Source: CAZIXN01 sp039180415 (GTDB lineage Bacteria > Planctomycetota > Phycisphaerae > Phycisphaerales > Phycisphaeraceae). Taken from it: a stretch of 29,723 bases of DNA. The position numbers were made by a program, and so were the translations under genes. Below the pieces are notes generated by a model. It was not told where the DNA came from. It searched no databases and was given only the letters and a program-made list of their open reading frames with translations. Shown in pieces: positions 10,681 through 17,150 of this stretch (positions within the stretch are counted from its first letter, which is position 1; each line of letters begins with the position of its first letter). The stretch covers positions 1 to 29,723 of the forward strand of contig JBCDDH010000039.1 of assembly GCA_039180415.1 (NCBI GenBank), in the 5' to 3' direction.

Positions 10681-12195
10681 ATGAATCAAGAATTCCTGGA
10701 CCGCGTGTTGAACTCCAAGCGCTTGCCGTCGTTGCCGGCGATCGCGCTGGAGGTGATCGATCTGGTCAAGCGGGACGACGCGGACATCAAAAAGATCGCG
10801 GCGACGATCCAGAACGACCCGGCCCTGTCCAGCAAGATTCTCAAGACGGTCAACTCCAGCTTTTACGGCCAGGCGTACTCGATTTCGACCGTGAGCCACG
10901 CGCTGGTTGTGCTGGGCCTCAAGGCGGTGAAGACGCTCGCGTTGGGCTTTTCGCTCGTGAATAACCTCAAAGACCGGGCCGACGAAGGCTTCGATCTGTT
11001 GGCGTTCTGGAAGCGGAGCCTTTTGAGCGCGACGGCTTCGAAGCAGTTCGCCGAAAAGCTCGGTTTGGCCGAGGCGGAAGAGGCGTTTCTGGGCGGCTTG
11101 CTGCAAGACATGGGCATGCTCGCGATGAACCAGACGCTCGGGGCGGAGTACGACGACCTGCTGGCCGAGGCCTCGGGCGATCACTTCCGCTTGGTGGAAT
11201 TGGAAATCGAAGCGTTTGAGGCGGACCACGCACAGGTCGGCGGGGCCCTAGCCGAATCCTGGATGCTGCCCGACCTGTTGGTCTCGGCGATCCGCTACCA
11301 CCTGGAGCCAGACAACGCGGACCTGCCGTCGAAGAAGGTGACGCGATGCGTGTCGTTGGGCTGCCGGGCGGCCGAAGTCTTCATGGCCGACGACTGGGGC
11401 GACGACAAAGACAAAGCCAAGATGCTCGACGGGTTCCGCCGACGGGCGGAGTCGTGGTTCGGTTGGGAGCCGGACGATGCCGAGGCGATGCTCTGCGAGA
11501 TCCACAAGCTGACCAACGACATGAAGCGGCTGTTCGAGTTGCCCACCGCCGAGATGGGCAACCCCGACACCATCCTCGCGCAGGCGAACGAGGCGTTGCT
11601 GTCCATCTCGATGGAGGCGGTGCAGGAGACGGTCGAACTCGAGAAGCAGAACGCGCAGCTGACCGAAGACGTCTACACCGACACGCTGACTCAGGCCGCA
11701 AACCGCCGGAAGTTCAACGAGTTCCTGGCGGATCAGTACGACGCCTGCGAGAAGACGAAGCAGCCGATCAGCGTGGCGTTCCTAGATGCGGATCACTTTA
11801 AAAAGTTTAACGATACGTACGGCCACCCGACCGGCGACCGCGTGCTCATCACGCTGGCGGCGACCCTCAAGAGCGTGTTCGGCGAGCAAGGGCTCGTGTG
11901 CCGGTACGGCGGCGAAGAGTTCGCGGTGATCATGCCGTTGCTGGATCGCAAGGAAGCGGCGAAGCTAGCAGAATCGGCGCGGTGCGCGATCGAGGCGGCG
12001 GCCGTCGAGTCGGACGAGGGCGAAGAACTGCACATCACCGCCAGCATCGGCGTCGCCTGCCAAGAGGGCGGCTTCTTCAAGTCGTCCGAGCAGCTCGTGA
12101 AGGCCGCGGACAACGGCGTTTACGCCGCGAAGAAGTCGGGCCGCAACGCGGTTCGGGTGTTCGTGCCCCGGCCGGCGAAAAAGACGGCGGCGTGA
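10681..12195 (+). CDS. HDOD-GGDEF protein, probable diguanylate cyclase
   Basis: A 504-residue cytoplasmic signalling protein. Residues ~12-220 form an HDOD domain (LPSLPAIALEVIDLV, NDPALSSKILKTVNSSFYG). The HD pair is degenerate: LQDMG at ~141-145 stands where HD-GYP proteins have HD. A linker with helical heptads (~300-330) leads to a C-terminal GGDEF domain (331-495). It has the metal/substrate residues in FLDADHFKKFNDTYGH (Asp369, Asp371) and an intact active-site GGEEF at 410-414. It should therefore make cyclic di-GMP. The allosteric I-site RxxD, expected at 401-404, reads GEQG, so product inhibition through that site is not expected. GGAAG lies ten bases before the ATG. It is convergent with the GNAT operon, with only seven bases between the ends. 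Confidence 0.93.
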   Translation: MNQEFLDRVLNSKRLPSLPAIALEVIDLVKRDDADIKKIAATIQNDPALSSKILKTVNSSFYGQAYSISTVSHALVVLGLKAVKTLALGFSLVNNLKDRADEGFDLLAFWKRSLLSATASKQFAEKLGLAEAEEAFLGGLLQDMGMLAMNQTLGAEYDDLLAEASGDHFRLVELEIEAFEADHAQVGGALAESWMLPDLLVSAIRYHLEPDNADLPSKKVTRCVSLGCRAAEVFMADDWGDDKDKAKMLDGFRRRAESWFGWEPDDAEAMLCEIHKLTNDMKRLFELPTAEMGNPDTILAQANEALLSISMEAVQETVELEKQNAQLTEDVYTDTLTQAANRRKFNEFLADQYDACEKTKQPISVAFLDADHFKKFNDTYGHPTGDRVLITLAATLKSVFGEQGLVCRYGGEEFAVIMPLLDRKEAAKLAESARCAIEAAAVESDEGEELHITASIGVACQEGGFFKSSEQLVKAADNGVYAAKKSGRNAVRVFVPRPAKKTAA

Positions 12196-12202
12196 GCCTG
12201 GC

Positions 12203-12910
12203 CTAAGCGTCGGCGCGGCACTCGGCGAGCGTGCGGGCCTGCGATCGCTCGTCGGTGAAATTATCGGGGGCCAACCAGCGTTCGAAGCCGGCTTTGCATC
12301 CGGGCCAATCGGCGTCGGTCATGGAAAACCAAGCGGTGTCGCGGTTGCGGTCTCGGGCGACGCGGTGGTTGCGGAACGTGCCTTCGTACCGGAAGCCCAT
12401 GCGCAGAGCGGCCCTGCGAGAAGGCAGGTTGTCGGCGTTGCACTTCCATTCGTAACGTCGGTAGCCGAACTCTTCGAACGCGCGTTTCGCCAAGAGGTAG
12501 TGGGCTTCCGTGGTGGCGGGCGTACGCAAGACCGTGCGGCCGTGGGCGACGTAACCGATCTCGGTGGTGCCGTGCTGCGGGTTCGTGGCCAAGTAGCTCG
12601 CCATCCCGACGGCACGGCCGTGCGGGTCGATGAAGACATTGATCGCGGAACCGGGCTCCTCTTCGATGTCTTGCAGGTGAGCAGCGAACTGTGCGAGGTT
12701 GGCCAGGGGTTCCCATCCGAACCATTGGAGGTGTTGATTGATCCCGTCGATCCCCCCAAATGCGTTCCAAAGCGGCTCCGGGTCTCGCTCCGGGCAGAAA
12801 GGCCGCAGGCCGATATGGCGGCCCGTCACTTCCGCCGCGGTGATGGGAGCGCGGGGCGTCCAGTGAAGAAGCCGGCCGGGAGCCGTTGGCTCGTGCGGTG
12901 CGTTGGTCAT
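12203..12910 (-). CDS. GNAT-family N-acetyltransferase (RimJ/RimL type)
   Basis: A 235-residue acetyl-CoA-dependent acyltransferase, cytoplasmic. The motif order matches RimJ/RimL-like GNATs: GRHIGLRPFCPERDPEPLWNA, the AVGMASYLATNPQHGTTEIGYV strands before the acetyl-CoA loop, then LAKRAFEEFGYRRYEWKCNADNLPSRRAALRMGFRYEGTFRNH, a pattern usual near the C-terminus. The substrate is unknown; it may be a protein N-terminus or a small amine. The ATG at 12910 overlaps the stop of the upstream UPF0173 gene in an ATGA arrangement, implying translational coupling. The frame is open far upstream to 13477, but that extension reads as arginine-rich out-of-frame sequence, so the ATG is preferred. It is the last gene of the three-gene operon. 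Confidence 0.9.
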   Translation of the reverse strand: MTNAPHEPTAPGRLLHWTPRAPITAAEVTGRHIGLRPFCPERDPEPLWNAFGGIDGINQHLQWFGWEPLANLAQFAAHLQDIEEEPGSAINVFIDPHGRAVGMASYLATNPQHGTTEIGYVAHGRTVLRTPATTEAHYLLAKRAFEEFGYRRYEWKCNADNLPSRRAALRMGFRYEGTFRNHRVARDRNRDTAWFSMTDADWPGCKAGFERWLAPDNFTDERSQARTLAECRADA

Positions 12911-13608
12911 CCGGCGATGTCCCAACGGTCGCCCGGCTGGACGATTTTCGTTTCGACGCCCGCGGGCTGGAAGTCGCTGACGTCCTGCGCGAGCGCGTCG
13001 AAGGTGCCCCAGTGAATCGGCACGGCGAGCTTGGGTTGGATGAGTTCGGCGGCCTTGCCGGCGAGCTTGGCAGACATGGTGAATCGGCCGCCGGCGGGGA
13101 GCAGCGCCAGGTCCGGTTGGGCGAGCTCCCCGATGAGCTTCATATCTCCGAACAGCGCGGTGTCGCCGGCGTGGTACACGCTGACGCCATGGTCGCCGAC
13201 GCGGTCGAAGTGCAGCACGAAGCCGCAGGCGACGCCCAGGTAGGTGCCCTCGTAGCTGCTGCCGTGGATCGCGGGGGTGAAGGCGACGGTGCCGAATTCG
13301 GTGGCCACAGACCCGCCCGGGTTGCCCGCGAGACAGTCTTCGAGGCCGACCCGATCGTCGAGGTATTGGCCGATCTCGTAGTTGGCGATGCAGGTGGCCT
13401 GGTTTCGGCGCGCGATCGACCACCCGCCGGGGTTGAAGTGGTCGGCGTGGCCGTGGGTGAAGGCGACATAGTCGCAATCGATGTCTTCGGGCGCGTGTTT
13501 GGCTTTGGGGTTGCCGGTGAGGAACGGGTCAACGCAGAGTCGTCCACGGTCAAACCCGTCGTCGAAGAGGAACCCGCTGTGCCCGAGGTAGGTGACGGTC
13601 AGTGGCAT
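12907..13608 (-). CDS. UPF0173 metal-dependent hydrolase (MBL fold)
   Basis: A 233-residue metallo-beta-lactamase-fold hydrolase of the UPF0173 (YtkL/UlaG-like) group. Metal ligands are visible: THGHADHF (His52, His54, Asp56, His57), His115 in TPAIHGSS, Asp149 in YHAGDTALFGDM, and His199 in VPIHWGTF. The opening MPLTVTYLGHSGFLF is typical of the family, so the ATG at 13608 is well placed. No signal peptide is seen; it is a cytoplasmic enzyme of unknown substrate. Its start overlaps the end of the PEP-CTERM gene by ten bases, and its stop overlaps the GNAT start by four. It is therefore very likely co-translated with both. Confidence 0.93.
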   Translation of the reverse strand: MPLTVTYLGHSGFLFDDGFDRGRLCVDPFLTGNPKAKHAPEDIDCDYVAFTHGHADHFNPGGWSIARRNQATCIANYEIGQYLDDRVGLEDCLAGNPGGSVATEFGTVAFTPAIHGSSYEGTYLGVACGFVLHFDRVGDHGVSVYHAGDTALFGDMKLIGELAQPDLALLPAGGRFTMSAKLAGKAAELIQPKLAVPIHWGTFDALAQDVSDFQPAGVETKIVQPGDRWDIAG

Positions 13609-16600
13609 GCAGCCAGCGTACGCTGCCGCGACCGCCGCCGCAGCCCCGCGAGACCGAGCAGCCCGAGCGCGGCGGCGGGCTCGGGGACCGTGAAGCCGGT
13701 GAAGTCGGGGGCGACGAACTGGTTGCCCCAGTTGTTCAGCACGAGGTTGAGGTCGCCTTGTTCGACCTGGCCGCTGCCGTCGAGGTCGCCGTCGGACCAG
13801 CTGTTGCCAAAGGCGCCCCAGTTGTTGAGCACGGCGTTGAGGTCGCCCTGTTCGATCTGGCCGTTGAGGTTGGCGTCCCCGGGCAGGGCACGGGTGAGCA
13901 GGACGGCGTTGGCTTCGTAGGTGATCGCCAGGGCTTCGCCGACGCCGATGATCGGGTCGAAGAGCAATTCCGTGAACGTGCCGTTGACGCTGCTGCTGCT
14001 GGTGTCGAGGATCAACGCGATCGACTCGTAGAAGTCCGGCGTGAAGTTGAGTTCGATGTCGATGCCGCCGGCGAGGTTAAAGGTACCGGTGCCGGTGATC
14101 TGGTCGAAGTCGGTCTCGCTGTTGATTTCGAAGAGGATGTCACCGGCCGCGTCATTGGTGAACGTGCCGGTGACGTTGACGGTGCCGGTCGAGGCGCCGG
14201 GGCTATAGCTGTCGGATTCGTTGATGAAGCTGCCGCCGGCCGCGATCTCGAAGTCGCCGGCTTGGGTGAACGTCGCGCCCTGGCGGTTGGTGAGCGTGCC
14301 GGAGAGGGAGAGCGAGCCGCCGGCTTCGATATCGATGACGCCGCCGGCCTGGTTGTCGAAGCCGCCGCCGCCGTTGCCGCTGAGCGTGAGTGTCGAGGTG
14401 CCTTCAGCGCGGATCAGGCCCTGGTTGATCAGGCCGGCAGAAATCCCGGGGTCGATGGTCAGCCCCGCGCCTTGCGAAAGGATGCGGCCGTCGGCTTGGT
14501 TGATGAATCCGAGGTTGTTTGTACCGAGGTTGCCTTGGCCGCGGATGGTGTTATCGACGTTCGTGGTGGTCGTCTGAGCCCCGGCGTTGAGGTCGCCGAC
14601 GGTGGCGTTGCCGGCACCGTCCACGGGGGCGTTGAGGACGATGGTTCCGCCGCCCGAGAGGGTGAGTTCATTGTTGAACCCGACCTGGCTGGCACTGGCT
14701 CCGGGGTTGAGGACGATGGTGCCTTGGTTGACCAGGCTGTCTGCGAACTCGGCGTCGGCGTTGTTTTCGACGATCAGTTGCGTGCCGGTGTCGATCGTGA
14801 CGCCGTTGAAGAAGCTGTTCTGGGAGACCAGGACACGGTGGACGCCGCCGTTGGTGCCGCGGAGGGTGCCGCCGGTGACGTCGGCGTTGGCGACGTATTG
14901 GGCTTCGGAGCCGGCGCCGTCGGCGAGGATCAGGCCGCCGGTGTTGTCGAAGACGCCGCCGCCGCTGTTGGTGAGCTGCAGCACGCCGCCGTTGATGGCT
15001 TCCAAGGTGCCCTGGTTGGTCAAGCCACTGGTCACGCCCGGATCGACCAGCAGGACGCCGCCGCTGATGTCGGCGGAGACCAGGCCGTCGGCCTGGTTGA
15101 TGAAGCCGATGTTGTTGGTGCCGAGGTTGCCTTGGCCGCGGATGGTGTTATCGACGTTCGTGGTGGTCGTCTGAGTCCCGGCGTTGAGGTCGCCGACGGT
15201 GGCGTTGCCGGTACCGTCCACGGGGGCGTTGAGGACGATGGTTCCGCCGCCCGAGAGGGTGAGTTCGTTGTTGAAGCCGACCTGGCTGGCACTGGCTCCG
15301 GGGTTGATGATGATGGTGCCGCGATTGACCAGGCCGTCTGCGAACTCGGCGTCGGCGTTGTTTTCGACGATCAGTTGCGTGCCGGTGTCGATCGTGACGT
15401 CGTTGAAGAAGCCGTTCTGGCTGGCCAAGACGCGGTGGACGCCGCCGTTGGTGCCGCGGAGGGTGCCGCCGGTGATGTCGGCGTTGGCGACGTACTGAGC
15501 TTCGGAGTCGGCGCCGTCGGCGAGGATCAGGCCGTCGGTGTTGTCGAAGCTGCCGCCGCCGTTATTGGTGAACCGCAGCACGCCGCCGTTGATGGCTTCC
15601 AAGGTGCCTTGGTTGGCCAAGCCACCGGTCGCGCCGGGGTCGAGCAGCAGGACGCCGCCGCTGACGTCGGCGGAGACCAAGCCGTCGGCCTGGTTGATGA
15701 AGCCGATGTTGTTGGTGCCGAGGTTGCCTTGGCCGCGGATGGTGTTGTCGACGTTCGTGGTGGTCGTCTGCGCCCCTCCGTTGAGATCGCCGACGGTGGC
15801 GACGCCGATACCGTCCACGGGTACGTTGAGGACGATGGTGCCGCCGCCCGAGAGGGTCAGCTCGTTGTTGAAGCCGACGCTGGTGGTGTTGGCCCCGGGG
15901 TTGAGGACGATGGTGCCTTGGTTGACCAAGCCGTCTGCGAACTCGGCGTCGGCGTTGTTCTCGACGATCAGTTGCGTGCCGGCGTCGATCGTGACGTCGT
16001 TGAAGAAGCCGTTCTGGCTGGCCAAGACGCGGTGGACGCCGCCGTTGGTGTTGCGGAGGGTGCCGCCGGTGACGGCGGCGTTGACTTGATACTGGACTTC
16101 CGAGCCGGCGCCGTCGGCGAGGATCAGGCCGTCGGTGTTGTCGAAGCTGCCGTTGCCGCTGCCGGTGAATAGGAGGGCGCCGCCGTCGACGGCTTGGAGC
16201 GTGCCGTCGTTGATCAAGCCGTTGATCGCGCCGGGATCGACCAGCAGGACGCCGCCGCTGACGTCGGCGGAGACCAAGCCGCCCGCCTGGTTGATGAAGC
16301 CGAGGCTGTTGCTACCGAGGTTGCCGGTGCCCGCGATGGTGTGGCCGGCTTGTTGCGTGAGGACGTTCTGGGTGCCGCCGTTGTCGCGGAGGGCGCCGCC
16401 ATCCAAGAGGATCAGCCCCGTCCCGCCGAGTTGGACGTCCTGGAACGCGAGCACGCCGGGTGCGGTCACCACGATGACGCCGTCATTGTTAAGGTCCGGC
16501 CCGTTGATCGTGAAAATGCCGGAGTTGATAAGCAGTTGGTTGGGATCTGCCGAGCCGGAGTCCGCGAGGTCGAGGCTCAAGATGGAGCGGCTGGCGGTCG

Positions 16601-16841
16601 ACGTCACATCGACGCCGTCCACGGTCACGACCGGGTTAGCGATCAAGACGTCGACGTTCGCGGGCACGCTCCCGGTGTCCCAGTTGCTGGCGACGCCGAA
16701 ATCGCCGTCCGTGCTGGCGTTCCAAACGGTTTGGGTGTGTCCGGCTAACGTGACGGAGGCGGCGAACAGGGCCGCGGTCGAGAAGGCAAAGTTTTGGACC
16801 CGGGAAGCGCATGGCCACAGCGTTATCTCTCTCTGGTTCAT
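13599..16841 (-). CDS. Large repeat-rich secreted protein with dockerin-like and PEP-CTERM ends
   Basis: A 1080-residue surface or secreted protein. A signal peptide occupies ~1-33 (SRVQNFAFSTAALFAASVTLA core), then a TVWNASTDGDFGVASNWDTG segment like the first repeat of planctomycete and autotransporter-associated beta-helical proteins. The body is Asn/Gly/Thr-rich parallel-beta-type repeats, three of them 199-residue near-copies followed by a partial fourth. Residues 988-1008 and 1018-1038 are paired 21-residue dockerin-like calcium loops (GDANLNGQIEQGDLN and GDLDGSGQVEQGDLN). The tail 1052-1080 is a PEP-CTERM signal, VPEPAAALGLLGLAGLRRR plus ten residues. The ATG at 16841 is preferred over an in-frame TTG at 16850; neither has a clear ribosome-binding site. 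It is the first gene of an operon with UPF0173 and GNAT. A role in adhesion or glycan binding is plausible but unproven. Confidence 0.9.
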   Translation of the reverse strand: MNQREITLWPCASRVQNFAFSTAALFAASVTLAGHTQTVWNASTDGDFGVASNWDTGSVPANVDVLIANPVVTVDGVDVTSTASRSILSLDLADSGSADPNQLLINSGIFTINGPDLNNDGVIVVTAPGVLAFQDVQLGGTGLILLDGGALRDNGGTQNVLTQQAGHTIAGTGNLGSNSLGFINQAGGLVSADVSGGVLLVDPGAINGLINDGTLQAVDGGALLFTGSGNGSFDNTDGLILADGAGSEVQYQVNAAVTGGTLRNTNGGVHRVLASQNGFFNDVTIDAGTQLIVENNADAEFADGLVNQGTIVLNPGANTTSVGFNNELTLSGGGTIVLNVPVDGIGVATVGDLNGGAQTTTTNVDNTIRGQGNLGTNNIGFINQADGLVSADVSGGVLLLDPGATGGLANQGTLEAINGGVLRFTNNGGGSFDNTDGLILADGADSEAQYVANADITGGTLRGTNGGVHRVLASQNGFFNDVTIDTGTQLIVENNADAEFADGLVNRGTIIINPGASASQVGFNNELTLSGGGTIVLNAPVDGTGNATVGDLNAGTQTTTTNVDNTIRGQGNLGTNNIGFINQADGLVSADISGGVLLVDPGVTSGLTNQGTLEAINGGVLQLTNSGGGVFDNTGGLILADGAGSEAQYVANADVTGGTLRGTNGGVHRVLVSQNSFFNGVTIDTGTQLIVENNADAEFADSLVNQGTIVLNPGASASQVGFNNELTLSGGGTIVLNAPVDGAGNATVGDLNAGAQTTTTNVDNTIRGQGNLGTNNLGFINQADGRILSQGAGLTIDPGISAGLINQGLIRAEGTSTLTLSGNGGGGFDNQAGGVIDIEAGGSLSLSGTLTNRQGATFTQAGDFEIAAGGSFINESDSYSPGASTGTVNVTGTFTNDAAGDILFEINSETDFDQITGTGTFNLAGGIDIELNFTPDFYESIALILDTSSSSVNGTFTELLFDPIIGVGEALAITYEANAVLLTRALPGDANLNGQIEQGDLNAVLNNWGAFGNSWSDGDLDGSGQVEQGDLNLVLNNWGNQFVAPDFTGFTVPEPAAALGLLGLAGLRRRSRQRTLAACH
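14526..16316 (-). repeat. Three tandem 597-bp intragenic repeats
   Basis: Three consecutive units run 15720-16316, 15123-15719 and 14526-15122. The same landmarks recur at exactly 597-base steps: GAGGTTGCC at 14526, 15123, 15720 and (as GAGGTTGCC) 16317; TCGATCGTGA at 14791, 15388 and 15985. Each unit encodes 199 residues opening NLGTNNIGFINQADG (NLGSNSLGFINQAGG in the first) and closing VDNTIRGQG. The two downstream units are the most alike, with long identical DNA stretches. A degenerate partial fourth copy continues to about 14250. Exact multiples of three keep the frame. Confidence 0.93.
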
Positions 16842-16904
16842 CGGGATCAACTCGGAAATGGGTAGAAGATGGGCGACAGTGAACGTGTCGGGAACGCTTG
16901 AGGC

Positions 16905-16934
16905 AATATATAAGAACTTAGACCGTTAAATCAA
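16905..16934 (-). promoter_or_regulatory. Sigma70-type promoter of the PEP-CTERM/UPF0173/GNAT operon
   Basis: On the minus strand TTGATT (16929-16934) and TATATT (16905-16910) are 18 bases apart, with four and five of six consensus bases. The predicted start site near 16897 leaves a leader of about 55 bases to the ATG at 16841. The patch is markedly AT-rich against the background. Confidence 0.55.
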
Positions 16935-17150
16935 GACATATTCTGTGGGCAGATCGCGAGTTTTGGAGGGTGTGATTTCATCTGATCGCCGGCGGCCTAT
17001 CTGGTGGGATTGGAAGGCTGGGAGGCTTGGATTGCAATATTTGGGGCGGTGGACGCAAGCTGCGTCGCGTTGTTTCCGATAGCTCTTGAAGATAGTGAGC
17101 ACACGTTGTGGTCGTCGGGGGCTCACCTGTTGGGGGGGTGGGAGTTTGAG
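16935..17150 (+). promoter_or_regulatory. Leader region of the receiver-HDOD gene
   Basis: This is the plus-strand half of a 309-base divergent spacer. It contains a perfect hairpin, GACGCA (17052-17057) and TGCGTC (17061-17066), around AGC, without a following T-run. Just before the gene comes a G-rich ribosome-binding site ending GGGAG at 17140-17144. No riboswitch core was recognised. The frame is open from 17004, but the first 49 codons lack domain character. Confidence 0.3.

Noticed and set aside
12911..13477. N-terminal extension of the GNAT frame
   Set aside because: Out-of-frame shadow of the UPF0173 gene; the ATG at 12910 with ATGA overlap is the natural start.
13602..16172. An 856-codon open frame on the plus strand opposite the repeat protein
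   Set aside because: It mirrors the strong codon bias and repeats of the real minus-strand gene; its translation is Val/Ala/Gly/Asp-biased with no domain, signal or start context.
17095..17127. GTGAGC/GCTCAC inverted repeat before the HDOD gene
   Set aside because: Only six base pairs around a ~20-base loop with no T-run; not distinguishable from chance.
17004..17150. Upstream start for the receiver-HDOD gene
   Set aside because: The ATG at 17151 has a strong GGGAG site and starts directly at the receiver's first strand.
16842..17150. Cyclic di-GMP or other riboswitch between the PEP-CTERM and HDOD genes
   Set aside because: I looked for a conserved aptamer core because of the signalling context but saw none on either strand.
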